The translations under genes were made by a program, and so were the position numbers. The notes below the pieces were generated by a model. It saw nothing but the letters and a program-made list of their open reading frames with translations, ran no database searches and had not been told where the DNA came from. A stretch of 64,000 nucleotides of DNA from Tupaia tana (taxonomy: Eukaryota; Chordata; Mammalia; Scandentia; Tupaiidae): the NCBI GenBank assembly GCA_026018925.1, contig JAKSZU010000003.1, forward strand, positions 185,597,505-185,661,504, read 5' to 3'. Of the stretch, positions 10,944 through 23,235 are shown piece by piece (the first letter of the stretch is position 1; each line of letters starts with the position of its first letter).

Positions 10944-13900
10944 ATGGCTCACTTAATGATAGGACTTTGTCCAGAAATATCCATAATAACATTGAACATT
11001 AATGGATAATTCTCTGATCAAGAGACATAGACTGACTAAATGTATTTTTTAAAAAAACAGAAACCCTCTATCTGTTGCCTACAAGAAATGCACCATGTGG
11101 ATAAAGTCATACATACCCTAAAAGTGAAGGGCTGGGAAAAATTATCCAGGCAAACAGAAATTTAAAAAGTGCCATAGTTGCAATACAAATTTAAGACAAA
11201 AAAGGCTTTGAGACAAAAACTGAAAGAAGAGACAAAGAGGGCATTTATATAGTAGTAAAAGGGCTAATTCATCAAGAATACATAATGCTTATAAATAGCT
11301 ATGCACCCAACTGGAGCACCTTAATACATGAAGGAAAGACTGCAAGAGCTAAAATGAGAGATAGGTTGCAACACTATAATTGTTGGGGATCTTATCTCTT
11401 TTAGACAGATCTTATATGCAAAGAAATAAACAGAGAAATACAGGACCTAAACGATACTATACATCAAATAAACTTGACAGATATCTATAGAACTTTCCAC
11501 CCTAATATCACAGCATACACATTTTTCTCACCTCCGCATAGAACCTTTTCAAAGATTGACAATATGATATGGCACAAATCAAGCCTTTACAGATTCAAAG
11601 GCATAGAAACTATATTCAGAATCTTCTCTGACCATGAGGAAATTAAACTTGATATATATTTCAGGAAAAATCCTCAAAAATACACAAACACATGGAAACT
11701 AAACACCTACTTCTGAATGACTCCTCAACTACCAAATAAATTAAGTCTGAAATAAAAAGATTTATGGAAAAAAAATGATAATGAGTATATGAGTTTCTGT
11801 AATCTATGGAATACAACAAAAGTAGTCATAAGAGGGAAATTCATAGCAATTAGTGCACATAAGAAAAATATGGAATGGTGGCAAATAACAACCTAACATC
11901 ATGCCTCAAGGAATTGGAAAAAACAAAACAAAAATGCCAGGAGAAAAGAAATAAAAATTTGAGCAGAAATAAATGAAATAGAAAATAAATGAAAACAAAA
12001 GCTGTTTCTTTGAAAAGATTAACAAGATCAACACACCATTAGCTAGACTGATTAAGAAAAAGAAAGAAACCAGATCAATCAAATATGTAATGAAACAGGC
12101 AATATTACAACAGACACAGTAAAAATACAAAACATCTTTAGAAGATACTATGAGCGACTATGTGCCAACAAACAAGCGAACATGGAGGAGATGGACAAAT
12201 TCCTGGATGCATATAATCTGCCAAGATTGAAACAGGAGGACATAGAAAGCCTGAATAGACCCATAACAAGCTATGAGATTGAATTAGTAATTAATAACCT
12301 CCCAACAAAGAAAAGCCCAAGTCCTGATGGCTTTACTTCTGAATTCCACAAAACTTTTAAAGAAGAGTTAATACCCATTCTACTCAAATTATTTCTAATG
12401 ATCTAAAAAGAAGGAGACCTCTCAAATTCATTTTATGAAGCCTCCATCATCCTCATTCCCAAAACAGATAAAGACATGACAAAAAGGGAAAACTATAGAC
12501 CAATAACTCTGATGAATATAGATGCAAAAATTCTAACAAAATACTTACAAATTGTATTCAACAACATATAATAAAGATTATTCATTATGACCAGGTAGGC
12601 TTTTTTCCAGGGATGTAAAGGTGGTTCAACATATGCAAGACCATAAACATAATACATCATATTAGCAGAAAGAAAGATAAAAACCATATGATCATTTCAA
12701 TAAATGCACAGAAAGCATTCAACAAAATACAACATCCCTTCATGATTAAGACTCTTAGTAAAATTGGCATAAAAGGGTCATTTCTCAACACAATAAAAGC
12801 CATCTATAAAAAACCTATAGCTAACATTATACTGAATGGGGAAAAACTAAAAGCTTTTCCAGTAATAACTGGTACTACACAAGGCTGCCCACTTTCTCCA
12901 CTCCTTTTCAATATAGTACTGGAAGTTTTACCAATGCAATCAGAAAAGAGAATAATATAAAAGGCATTCAAATAGGCAAAAAAGAGTCAAAAATATTTTT
13001 ATTTGCAGATGATATGATAGTATACTTAGAAGACCCAACAGGTTTCCATGAAAAAACTTCTCAGAGTAATAAATGAATGCAGTAAAGTGTCAGGATACAA
13101 AATCAACATCCAAAACTCTATAGTATTTCTATATACGTACAACAAGCTGACTGAGGTAGGACTGAAGAAAAGAATCCCTTTTACCATAGCCACAAAATGT
13201 ATGATACCTGGGGATAAGCCTAACTCAGTCAGTCAAAGGCCTTTACAAAGAAAAACTATGAAAATCTTTAAAAAGGTATTGAAAAGGACACAAAAAAAGT
13301 GAAAGGACATCCATTTTCCTGGATTGGAAGAATTAATATAATCAAAATGGCAGTTTTACCCAAATTAATCTACATATTTAATGTACTTCTAATCAGATGT
13401 TCAGAGACATTCTTCACAGATCTAGAAAAGACAATCACATAATTTATCTGGAATCATAAAAGACCATGTATTGCCAAAGCAATCCTGTGCAAGGAGAGTG
13501 GAGTGAGTGGCATCTCACTCTCTGACCCCAAAATGTACTCTAAATCTGTGATAATCAAAACAGCATGGTATTGGCAAAAAAACAGACAAGCAAACCAACG
13601 GAATAGAATAGAGACCCCAGAAATAAACCCCAAAACATACAGCCAACCGATATTTGACAAAGGATACCAGTAAGTCCAGTGGGAAAAGAAAAACCTCTTT
13701 AGCAAATGGTGATGGAAAAACTGGGTATTCACTTACAGAAAGAAGAAATTGGAACCCCATCTTTCACCATTAATAAAAATCAACTCAAAATGGATCAAAG
13801 ATCAGAACCTAAGACCTCAAACTATAAAACTACTGGTGGAAAACACTGGGGACACTCCAGGAGACATTGGGGTAGGCAAAGAATTCTTAAATAAGACTTC

Positions 13901-14087
13901 CAACGCACAGGCAATAATCCCCAAAATAAAGAAATGGGATTACATCAGAATAAGAACTTTCTGCACAGCAAAGGACACAGTAATTAGTGTGAATTGACAG
14001 TCCTCAGAATGGGAAAATATTTTTGGAAACTATGCCTCAGATAAGGGACTAATAACTAGAGTACACAGGGAACTCATGCAGCTTACC

Positions 14088-14135
<48 letters not shown>

Positions 14136-14670
14136 TTAACCCAATTAAAATATGGGAAAATAAACTGAACAAAAAACTCTTAAGGAAGACATATGAACAG
14201 CCAAAAAGCATATGAGAAAATGCTCAACATCTCTTACCATAAGGAGATGCAAAATAAACCACAATGAGATACCACCTAATCACTGTCAAAATGGCAAAGA
14301 TTAAAAATACAAAAAATGACCAATGTTGACAAGGTTGTGGTGAAAGAAAAAACTCTCCTACACTGTGGGTAGGAATGTAAATTGGCCTAGCCACTGTGGA
14401 AAACAATATGTAGTTTCCTCAAAGACCTACAAATAGAACTACCATATGATCTAGCAATTCCGTCCTGGGTATCTAGCCACAGGACAGGAGAATGTTCAGT
14501 TGGAAAAGCACTTGCACATCAATGTTTACTGCACCATTATTCACAATTGCAAAGATGTGGAACCAACCCAGATGTCTGCAAACAGATAAATGGATTGAAA
14601 AAGTGTGGCACATATACTCTATAAAATACTATTAAGCCATCAAAAACAAGACCCTGGCATAGAAAGTGAT
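10944..14670 (+). pseudogene. L1-A ORF2p (endonuclease-reverse transcriptase), decayed
   Basis: The start MAHLMIGLCPEISIITLNING marks the endonuclease N-terminus. The APE-type SDH motif (FSDHEEIKLDI) is at 11,627-11,635. Reverse transcriptase blocks follow: [19 protein letters not shown] (12,300-12,350), [10 protein letters not shown] (12,700), [14 protein letters not shown] (12,872-12,915) and the catalytic FADD at 13,002-13,013, which is intact. The C-terminal part can be followed to WIEKVWHIYSIKYY near 14,600. Many stops and frameshifts break it. An A-run of 43 lies at 14,091-14,133. Confidence 0.9.
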
Positions 14671-14680
14671 CTAATATGGG

Positions 14681-15222
14681 GAACCAGCAGTTAGCGTAAT
14701 GGCTATGTCGCTGGACTCCCACGTAGTCAACCGCGGTTCACGTCCTGGACCCGGTGGCTTAAAATTCTCGCCAGATAAGGCAACGTATAAGGGAAAGAAT
14801 GATATATGAGTGATGGTCATCATCCTTCTAAGTCATAATAACCCTTTGGTATTCTGCAACTTTAATGCTGAGATATGTAATTAAGAGCTATTGGCTCGCG
14901 TTATGTTAGGTAATACAGGAATAGCAGAGGGGAAAATAACTGATTGATATATATACATATACATTTATATCAACATTTCGAAGAAATACTTTATTAAAGT
15001 CTTTGTTTTGGTCACAAAAAAAAAAAAAAAACTCACACTGGGTGTGTGTGCATGCGTGCCCAAGATCCCTAGAGGAGAATGGAGGAGAAGGGATTGCAGC
15101 GTGACCATCCCCTCTGGGGGTTGATTTCTCGCTTTCTGTCTCTATGTCTCTCTCTGTCTGTATGGCGAGCGCACATGCCCCCTACAGAGAAAACCTATCA
15201 AAAAAATAAAAAAAGGAGAAAT
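14681..15222 (+). mobile_element. tRNA-derived SINE, type A2, split by a retrocopy
   Basis: The head runs from 14,681 to about 14,776 and the body resumes at about 15,031 (ACTCACACTGGGTG) to the tail near 15,210. The insertion lies at the TTAAAA head/body junction. The SINE's own target-site duplication is TGATCTAATATGG (14,668-14,680) and TGATCAAATATGG (15,223-15,235). Confidence 0.85.
14766..15033 (+). pseudogene. Processed pseudogene fragment: mRNA 3' end
   Basis: About 250 bases unrelated to any repeat here end in ATTAAA, then GTCTTTGTTTTGGTCAC and a run of about 16 A. That is the layout of a polyadenylated mRNA 3' end copied by L1 machinery and 5'-truncated. I do not recognise the parent gene. 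A possible last coding piece (…PDKATYKGKNDI, then TGA) is too short to trust. Flanking repeats AAAATTCTCGCC and AAAACTCACACT are diverged. Confidence 0.65.
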
Positions 15223-15235
15223 TGATCAAATATGG

Positions 15236-15504
15236 GGACCAGCAGATGGCTTAAGGATTATGTTGTTGGACTCCCATGTAGTCCACTGCAGGTTGAGTCC
15301 CAGATCTGGTGGCTTAAACTCATGCCGGGCCCATGTGCGTGCATGCCCAAGATCACAAGAGAAGAATGCAGGAGAAGGGATTGCTGCCTGGCCATCTCCA
15401 CAGGGAGTGATTTCTTGCTTTCTGTCTCTGTTTCTCTGGAGAGCGCATGTGCCCTAGAGCAAATATCTCTCAAAAGACAAAAAAAAAAAAAAAAAAAAAA
15501 AAAG
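15236..15504 (+). mobile_element. tRNA-derived SINE, type A1, at a reused target site
   Basis: Starts immediately after the 3' target duplication of the previous SINE. Its own right-hand duplication TGGTCGAATATGA (15,505-15,517) is a third copy of the same L1 target sequence. A-tail of about 24. Confidence 0.88.
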
Positions 15505-15875
15505 TGGTCGAATATGAAAGATATATTGCTGAGTGAAGCAAGTCAGAATGTGAAAGAGAAACATTGTATGTCTCCATTTAATATACACAGACTGCACTCT
15601 GTGATAGAGATTAAAAGACTATAGGACATAAAAGCAGTGAAAATGGTATTGGACACTGGAGACAGTGTGCAAGGAAGGTGTGAGAGGGGGAGAGTAGAGG
15701 GAAGAAAATCAGGAAAAAAAAATAGCGGTAAGACATTTGTAGGACACAGAAATAGTTTATTACCTATTGATGATAATGTGTATAGTATTCTCAACTCGAC
15801 TGGTCTGAGTTGAGTATGTTGGGTAAATTCTCTTTACAAGCCAAATGATGTATAGCAATCGAATGTTTAAAAAAC

Positions 15876-15904
<29 letters not shown>

Positions 15905-15906
<2 letters not shown>

Positions 15907-16962
15907 GACCAAAATCAGAAAAAAAAACAGAACTTATAAAAACAGAAAAAATGCCAAAAGCAGAAGAAAATTGCAAAGAACACTATCTCAAAGTTACAAA
16001 GAAGGATTAGCCTTAGTAATGAGTGACAAAGACCCAAAATAAAAGTGGCTAGAAGCAAGCAGACTCTTCTTTCATGAATGAGTCTGGAGGTAGGGAGACA
16101 GAGCTGCTATGGAAGCCCTGTGATCTTGGAGAACAAGGCTTCTCTCTCTTGTTGGTCTACTAGGCACCTCATGGTTCCAGATGATTACTTTAGTTCCAGC
16201 CATCATGCTGACATTCCAGCCAGCAGGAAAGAGGAAGATGAATAAAGCCAGCATAAAAGAGCTTTCTTTTAAGAAACTCTGAAAGCTTCTACAAAATATT
16301 TTGCTTTGTCTTACAGGCCAGGATTTAGTTACAGTCACATGAAGCTGACAAAACATATTTGGGAATAATTTAGTTGTTTCCATCAAGGGAGGATAGAAAA
16401 TGCAGTATTTATTCCTAGCCAGATGTACAACTAAAAATCAGAAGTTTTTTAAAGGGGAAGGACAAAAGAACAGACACCTGACAGTCTCCTCCACAATTAG
16501 GAAGCAAAAAATCATTCCTGAAAACCAAGAGTCCTCCTTACATCTTATTGGCCATAGCTGGATCACATGGCCACCCTTGGCTGCAAGAGAGGCTAGGCTG
16601 GTCAAGGGAGGGTCTAGATTTTCATCCTCTAGAGTGGAAAGAAAGCAAAGAAGAAGGATTGAGGATAGCTGTAAACAGCCAAGAAAACGGTCTCATAAAT
16701 CTTGTAACACAATTTAACCTTTAAAGCTATACATACTACTTTTAGTTTCATAATAAACATGTTTTTAAATGTACATAAATAATAAATAAATTCAAATTTC
16801 TATGAGAATATTATGGGAAAACTTGTCAAGAATAGCTGCTTTGCTTTCTTCATTCATAGTATGTAAATAAAAACAGGAAAAAGTATTAAGGTCAAAATAT
16901 ATACACATAAATAAAAGCAAAGGCTATTAAAATAGTCCATTTATTTCATACTTCGCCACATT
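15905..16962. other. Unassigned DNA, old repeat possible
   Basis: The stretch 16,035-16,220 ('gtggctagaagcaagcag...ctggaggtaggg...ggcttctctctc') has the feel of an ancient MER-type repeat, but I cannot name it. The rest is single-copy, and an ORF of 105 codons at 16,400-16,717 has no recognisable motif. Confidence 0.3.
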
Positions 16963-16979
16963 AAATTTTTTTCATTCAT

Positions 16980-17246
16980 GGGACCAGCAGTTGGCATAAT
17001 GGCCATGTCGTTGGAATCCCATGTAGTCGACCACGGTTCGAGTCCCGGACCCGGTGGCTTAAACGCACGCCAGGCGCATGTGCCTGTGTGCCCAAGATCC
17101 CGAGAGAAGAATGAAGGAGAAGGGATTGTATCGTGGCCATGCCCCCTGGGAGGGTGATTTCTTACTTTCTGTCTCTCTGTCTCTCTCTGTCTGTTTGGGG
17201 AGCGCACATGCTCTATAGCAAAAACCTCTCCAAAAAAAAAAAAAAA
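16980..17246 (+). mobile_element. tRNA-derived SINE, type A1
   Basis: B box GGTTCGAGTCCC is intact. The target duplication AATTTTTTTCATTCAT is at 16,964-16,979 and, with extra T, at 17,247-17,265. Confidence 0.92.
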
Positions 17247-17269
17247 ATTTTTTTTTTCATTCATTACTG

Positions 17270-17640
17270 ATGTTTACTGAATGCTTGCTATGTATAAAGG
17301 ATTATGGACGTGGTTGAACCTCCACCCATGCCTTCAAAAGGTCACAGTTTTGTAGGAGAGAGAGACATGGAAGCCATCTTTTACAATACAGCATGATCAT
17401 TACTATGATGGGGAATTGTACTGGGTGACATGGCAGCAACCCTAAAATGGTTCTCCTAAGTTGGGCCAGCAGGCGGAGAAGGCTTCCCAGAAGAGGTCAT
17501 TTCTGAAATGTACCTTGAAAGATGGGGAGAAATTTGCCAGGAGATGAAAGAGGTATGCAAAGAACATCAAACCCACATAAGAATGAACATGAAGACATGG
17601 ATCAGATTACAGCTGGGAAGAATGAGCACTTTTCTTTTTC
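17270..17640 (-). mobile_element. LINE-2 3' part, antisense
   Basis: 'ttactgaatgcttgctatgtata', 'ccttcaaaaggtcacagttttgtaggagagagagacatg' and 'gaaggcttcccagaagaggtcatttctgaaatg' are the antisense LINE-2 3' landmarks in the right order. Confidence 0.7.
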
Positions 17641-17751
17641 TATCACAAATGTGACAAGCTCAGCACACACCGGCACTCAATAAACATTTGGTGAATTGAA
17701 TCAAGACAAGCAGCAACCCTCTTAATCTACTACTCAGCTTAACCAACATTT

Positions 17752-17992
17752 TAGATAAGGGACTGGCAAACTATGGTCATCAGGCCAAATCCCATCTGCT
17801 GACGCATTTCATAAATAAAGTTTATTGGGATATAGCCACACCCATTTGTTAGGCACTATCTATAGCTGTTTTTGTGCTGCATAGGCAGAGTTGGATATTT
17901 GGCAATAGAAACTGTACAATCTACAAAGCTAAAAATCATTTACAATGTGGCCCCTTTACAGAAAAGTTTGCTAAACTATATTCTAGATCACC
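17752..17992. mobile_element. hAT-Charlie MITE
   Basis: The ends GACTGGCAAACTATGGTCATC and 'tttacagaaaagtttgctaaact' and the interior 'ataaataaagtttattgggatatagccacacccattt' match a well-known non-autonomous Charlie family of placental mammals. I am sure of the family type but not of the MER number. Confidence 0.8.
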
Positions 17993-20160
17993 TGACACTC
18001 TCCAGTCCCTTTAAAACATAAAGCACTCTGAGCTCAAAGCTAGTAATAAATAATACATCCTTGCATCCCATCAATTTAGTTGTATATTTTGCAAGAGAAA
18101 ATTGTTCCCAAATGTGTTTTGTCAGCTTCATGTATTAATGTATCTAATTCAATGAAATAACGTGTATACTGATAAAATATGAGTGTGAAAAGAAGAGTTG
18201 TTTCTATAAAAACAAAACCAGAATACTTTGAAAATTTTCCATCATAACATGCTAATAAAAACTGTTATTGAGTTAGATGTGAGTGAGACAACCGCAGAAG
18301 ACTGGGTGAAATCATGAAATATTAAGAATTTATCTTGCAAATGTCTATAACTTTCACTCCACTTTTAAAAAAGCTAAAATTAGAAATCAGAGATGAAGCA
18401 TTTGGGAAAAGTGTTTATATAAGAAAAACAACACAAAATTATAATCACAACACGTACTTAGAGAAGAGTCTTGGCCTTATATCAACAGACAAGTGTTCGG
18501 TTAAGATAATTAAGATAATTATTTTAAGTAAGTGATTGAGTTAGTAAGTAAACAGGTAGATAAATATTAGTGAGTACTTGCTGGATTGTTGTTTTAATTT
18601 CCCAATTTAACCATTTTTTTTTTTACTGTGAAAAGAAGAAAGGACAAAATAATAATAACTGTGATGTCTGTTTGGGCAGAAACCCAAGATTACAACTTCC
18701 TAAATTTGCTGAGGCCAACCTGGTTCTGCTAGACTCGTCTCTGACCCAACTACTGACTGGTTCCAAAACTAACCAGCCCATGAAGACCCATCTCTGCTCC
18801 AAAGCTCAGTATCAGCTCCTGAGAAGGTCAGACAAGGACTCAGATTTAACACTCCCAGCTCTGGATCAGAAAGGAAAGATGAGTCCACACTGGCCCCTGT
18901 CAGAGCAAAGATTAATTAGCAGGTTAGCCTATGAAAATGTCAACTCATTAAATGCCCAAAGTGCAACTTCTAAGTTCTGACTAGCTATCTAGGGAATAAA
19001 ATGAAAAAAATCAGACAGCCCCTTTTCCTTACAAATCATACAAATTCAAACTTTAGAAAACTTTTAATTTGCTCTCTTTGTCATCACCTCACAGAACCTT
19101 GAATATACCTTCAATCTGGAGCTTCAAATGAAGCCCTGCTTCCTTGGGATTCTAAAAATAATTGTGTTCCTTATAGAGCATTTACTGTTTACAACAGAAA
19201 AGCCAGTTAATTATTTTCAGAACAACTTGTTAGTCATTTCCTTGAAGATCTTTGATTAAACCTTTTTTTTTTTTTTTAAGATGTGCCTTTTGAGTTTTCT
19301 TTCCTAACTAATTTCCCTTTTTTCCCAAAAAGTTATTCCTTCCAGGAAAAGAAAAAAGTCCTCTTATTCAGGTTTATGTCCTGGAATCATAGCTGTTATA
19401 TCAGACAAAGGTTTGAGGACTGCTGGGCCCCACAGGAAGTTCCCTGAAGGAGAGTAATGCTGTCCAATGACACCACAAGTTCTTGGCTTCTCACTGTCAC
19501 CTAGGACAGACTACGCAGGAGGAGACATCCCAAAAGACACACTAAAGATGAGAAATAAAAGAATGATGAATAAAACCAGGGTCCAAATTCCACATGAACC
19601 TGTCCTTCAACCAAGTCAGTTTCCATTCTTCTCCCTTCCAAGTCCCTGCCCACATTGTTTGCCCCCACCTCCATGCCCACAATTTCCAGTGCAGAAATCT
19701 TACATCTTCTATAAAATCTTCCCTCAACACTAGGTAAGGCCCTCTGACACTCTGCCCTGCCTCACTCATCTACCAACAGTATTTGATACAAACATCACTT
19801 GCTGTGACCACTGACTTAATTCAGCCATGCACTATTTTGTTTTCTGTCTTCTGGGGTCCAACCTAACCATGTCATAACTGAGAATAGGGCCACAGCTTAC
19901 TCTCCTTTATCTCCTCCATGGTACTAAGCTTCACCCTGTGCCAAAGCTGGGGTGAAGCACCCAGGACCAACTACCTGGACATTTCCATGGCCTTTTCCTT
20001 ATCAGATGATCTCATAGAAAGAATGTGAAAATTCTTGTCAAATTAGATCCTCAAATTAGAATGCTTTTATGAGGACTGCAGTAGTTCTAAGAAGTATTCC
20101 TACAGACTTTAAAAAGCATATCTTTGTTGTGTTTGTTTTTAAATAAAAGTAGTAATTCTC
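17993..20160. other. Mostly single-copy DNA
   Basis: No gene is recognised. A 136-codon frame at 18,570-18,980 covers a locally less AT-rich block without known motifs; the block ends in TTAATTAGC and similar homeodomain-type words. A LINE-2-like sense piece may lie at 19,690-19,930 ('aaaatcttccctcaacactaggtaaggcc'). Confidence 0.3.
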
Positions 20161-20173
20161 CAATCCTGCTTTT

Positions 20174-20315
20174 TTTTTAAGAGATTTTGCCTTAGGGCAT
20201 GTGTGCTCACAGAAGAGAGAGAGACAGAGACAGTGAGAGGGAACATGAGAAACCACCCCCTAGGGGGGATGGCTATGCCACAGTCCCTTCTCTTCCATTC
20301 TCCTTCTGGGATTTT

Positions 20316-20353
<38 letters not shown>

Positions 20354-20449
20354 CTGATGTGAGTTTCAAGTCACTAGGTCCAGGACTCAAACCACAGTCA
20401 GCCAAGTGGAAGTCCAATGATGTAACTGCTACACCATCTGCTAGACCCC
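20174..20449 (-). mobile_element. tRNA-derived SINE, older copy with internal CA expansion
   Basis: Minus-strand copy with TSD CAATCCTGCTTTT at 20,161-20,173 and 20,450-20,462. The body stretch that reads GTGCGTGCGTG in other copies has grown into (CA)n at 20,319-20,351 on the plus strand. Confidence 0.88.
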
Positions 20450-20519
20450 CAATCCTGCTTTTCTACACTCATTTCATTTCCTCTAGTTTTCCAAAATTTC
20501 AGTTCAACTAGATTAATGT

Positions 20520-21120
20520 GATATGCCTAGCACTATGAAGAATGCTAGGATATCTCATAGGAAAAGAAGATATGGTCTCCACCCTCATGGAGTTTGTAAT
20601 CCAGCTCAAGAAATAATACTAACACATCCTTTTTTTTATAATTATTTATTTTATTTTATTTATTCATTCATTTATTTTTTAATTTGACCAGAGCGAGACA
20701 GAGGGTGAGAGAGAGAAGAAGTGAGAAAACAAGCCACCAGATTCAGGACTCAAACCCTGGTTGACCATGTGGGAGTGTCCAGCGCCTTAACCATCACGCC
20801 ACCTGCTGGTCCCCTAACCCATCCTTTATATAAAAAGTAATGCAAAGCCAGTATCAAAAAATGTAGATAAATAATAAGTACCTTAGGTGAAGAAAACCTG
20901 AGGCTCAATTGGGTCTGGAAAAAGGCTTCTTGAAAAATGTAAAATTTAAGTTAAGCTTTAAGAAATGTTAGAAATTTTAGATAACAGAGAAGAGGGAGAA
21001 GAGAGACATTCTAGAGAGAAGTGCTAACGCAAGGGAAGATATAGACAAAGGAAGAGAAAGATGTTTGATTATCAGGGAAGTTATTGGAGGGGGAAAGATA
21101 GCCTGATATAGAAGTACAAA
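20520..21120 (-). mobile_element. LINE-2 3' part, antisense, split by a SINE
   Basis: 'tggtctccaccctcatggagtttgtaatccag', 'aaaggcttcttgaaaaatgtaaaatttaag' and 'gacattctagagagaagtgctaacgcaa' follow the antisense LINE-2 order across the SINE at 20,632-20,813. Confidence 0.65.
20632..20813 (-). mobile_element. tRNA-derived SINE, short type B
   Basis: Minus-strand copy inside LINE-2. Direct repeats CTAACACATCCTT (20,619-20,631) and CTAACCCATCCTT (20,814-20,826). The tail is a mixed (ATTT)n. Confidence 0.88.
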
Positions 21121-22740
21121 GCATTGTTTATGCCTGTATGGACATTGAAGTCTGTAGTTTAAGTATTCAGATTAGAGAAAGAGGATTTATATCTATTATC
21201 CTATTACTAAAATGAATTTGCAAATTATAATATAGCAGAAAAACAATGAACAAATATTAGAAGAGGTATTTCAATAGAACTATAGCCTCCATTCTATTAT
21301 AAAGGAAAATTATTTCTCAGAAAAACTGTATTTCTTAATTATGTGTTAGTTCAGAAGATACTTTTCTGACTCCAGATTTCTGCTGTGAAATACAATACTG
21401 TATGAAATACAAACACATAGACAAGTATTCAGAAGTGCAAACAGCATCAGAGGAAAAACAATTTACAGGGAAAATTCTATTTTAACGAATGTCCTTGATA
21501 GTTCCAGCCACATTGGGTACTGGCTAATAACTCAATCTAACATTATTTTAATGTCACAAGTCTGAGACGGTTGGCGAATACACTGGGTGGTAGAATTGGG
21601 ATCCAGAGTGAAATATGAGCTTGCAGGATAGTTCCAACTTACCAGATGTATTTTAGCAGAAATAAACCCAATGTTCACTTCTAAGATGTAGGAGATACAG
21701 TTTGGTATCACAGTAAAAAACTAGAAGCCATAAATATAATATAGCGTCCCAAAGAGAACAAAAGCAAACTTGGGCTATGTTAAAATCAGGTAAATGTCTA
21801 GAGGCAGGAGAGGATTGTTTAATCTATTCTACACAGGTAGCATTACCTGGGGTCACCACACACTTTATGTAGGAGTGCAAGGATAATTCATGGATTCAGC
21901 CGGGGGGGGGGGGGGGGGGGGGGGAATAAGCTTAGGGAAAAGAGGGACATAATGGCTGACTTCAATAGCCAAAGGGTGATGCTAAACAAGAGAGATTTGA
22001 TTGGTTGGCTACTGTGTAGTTCCCAAACTTGCCAGACCAAAAATCAGGACACATTACCTGACAAAGAATTTTTGAAGAATTCTAGGTGTAAGAAGCAACC
22101 TAGAGTACATGGTTTGAATACTGAGTTGGAAATGTCCAAGGCCCTGTGATAGTTTATAAGTCAGTAAATACTTAAATCAGATACTATGCTCTAGATAATC
22201 TGGGGGTTATAGTCACAGAATTCAATGGATGACTAGAAATTCTAGAAAGATAAATTCCAGCTCAGCCTTAGAGAAAATACTCTAATTTAAAAAGTTATCC
22301 AAAGATCTACCACAGGGGTAGAGATTTTTGCAATAAGTATTTATTGTGAACCAGCTGTAGAAGAACCACTAGTCATCCTTTTTTCGAATCCTTCAGGGTC
22401 TAACAGCAGAAACAAAGTAAGGGAATAAGCAATACCCAGGATGAAAAATAATGTGTAATGGAAGTATAACAGCAGCTATATGAGTGAACTGTCCATCTGC
22501 CCCCGCCCTTCACATTGCTAATCTACAGATTCATCTGCAAAGGCAGAGAAATGGATCCTATCACTTGACAGGAGGCACTACAAAGATGCTTGGGGAACAG
22601 GTGTACATACAGGGACGAAACACTCTGCGACAATGGTATGTAAGAACTAAGTCTTTAATATCTGTAATGGGAAATCATTATAATATCTAATGGGGAAAAA
22701 TCAACAAATCAGCATGTGATTTAGAAATATGGTAAATAGA
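21121..22740. other. Single-copy DNA with a G-run
   Basis: No gene or named repeat is seen. A pure run of 23 G lies at 21,902-21,924. Confidence 0.35.
21902..21924 (+). repeat. Homopolymer of 23 G
   Basis: Uninterrupted G on the plus strand, rare in mammalian DNA and able to form a quadruplex; its length may also be an assembly estimate. Confidence 0.9.
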
Positions 22741-22754
22741 ACCAGTACTAATCA

Positions 22755-22960
22755 TAATCTTAAAAGACACAAACAATGTAATTCCTAATGTTAATATCCA
22801 AAGAGCAAAATCCCTAAAATCACTAATGTTTAAAATCCCTAATGTCTGCAGTCCTAAAAAACAAAAATCACAATTTCAAATTTAAATATCAAATGTTAAA
22901 ATTCTGAAAGTCAAAAATCCCAAAAACAGCAATTCCCACTCGGAAAAAAAAAAGATCTAA
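22755..22960. repeat. Left terminal inverted repeat of the MULE
   Basis: Contains repeated units of the kind AAAATCCCTAATG (about 22,808, 22,833 and others) and pairs with the block at 26,635-26,740. Long, sub-repetitive ends are common in MULEs. Confidence 0.6.
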
Positions 22961-23047
22961 AAAGATCTATTGTAATAGAGGTAAAAAGCCTAATTCTGGG
23001 AAAGGGGTAGTGGTTTTTGGGAAGAGATCTATAAAATTGCTTCTCTA

Positions 23048-23048
<1 letters not shown>

Positions 23049-23094
<46 letters not shown>
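23049..23094 (+). repeat. A-run of 46
   Basis: It has no SINE or L1 in front of it; it is probably the tail of a very short retrocopy or an expanded A-tract. Confidence 0.8.
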
Positions 23095-23095
<1 letters not shown>

Positions 23096-23235
23096 CCATG
23101 TTAAGTATATAATGCTACTTACTAGTAAAAGATGAAAGTTTAAAAGCTAATTATTATTGGTACTGTGAAAACAGAAATTGTTTGACTGTACTGACCAAGG
23201 AATAACTTGTTGTGTGTGTATGTGTGTGTGTTGTA

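Larger units (their letters stand above)
9540..15904 (+). mobile_element. L1-A: near full-length LINE-1
   Basis: In order: 5' UTR, ORF1 from about 9847, ORF2 from about 10,944, 3' UTR and an (AAT)n end at 15,880-15,904. SINEs are inserted at 9979 (in ORF1), 14,681 and 15,236 (in the 3' part). ORF1 and ORF2 are both interrupted many times, so the copy is dead. Three SINEs inside show that it predates part of SINE activity. The exact 5' end is uncertain. Confidence 0.9.

Noticed and set aside
15225-15520. A functional tRNA gene in the SINE heads
   Set aside because: A and B boxes are present, but the acceptor and anticodon stems do not close properly and the same head recurs in dozens of SINE copies.
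18570-18980. 136-codon plus frame in a less AT-rich block
   Set aside because: No known motif, begins in low-complexity sequence, no splice or promoter pattern; kept only as a remark in the single-copy entry.
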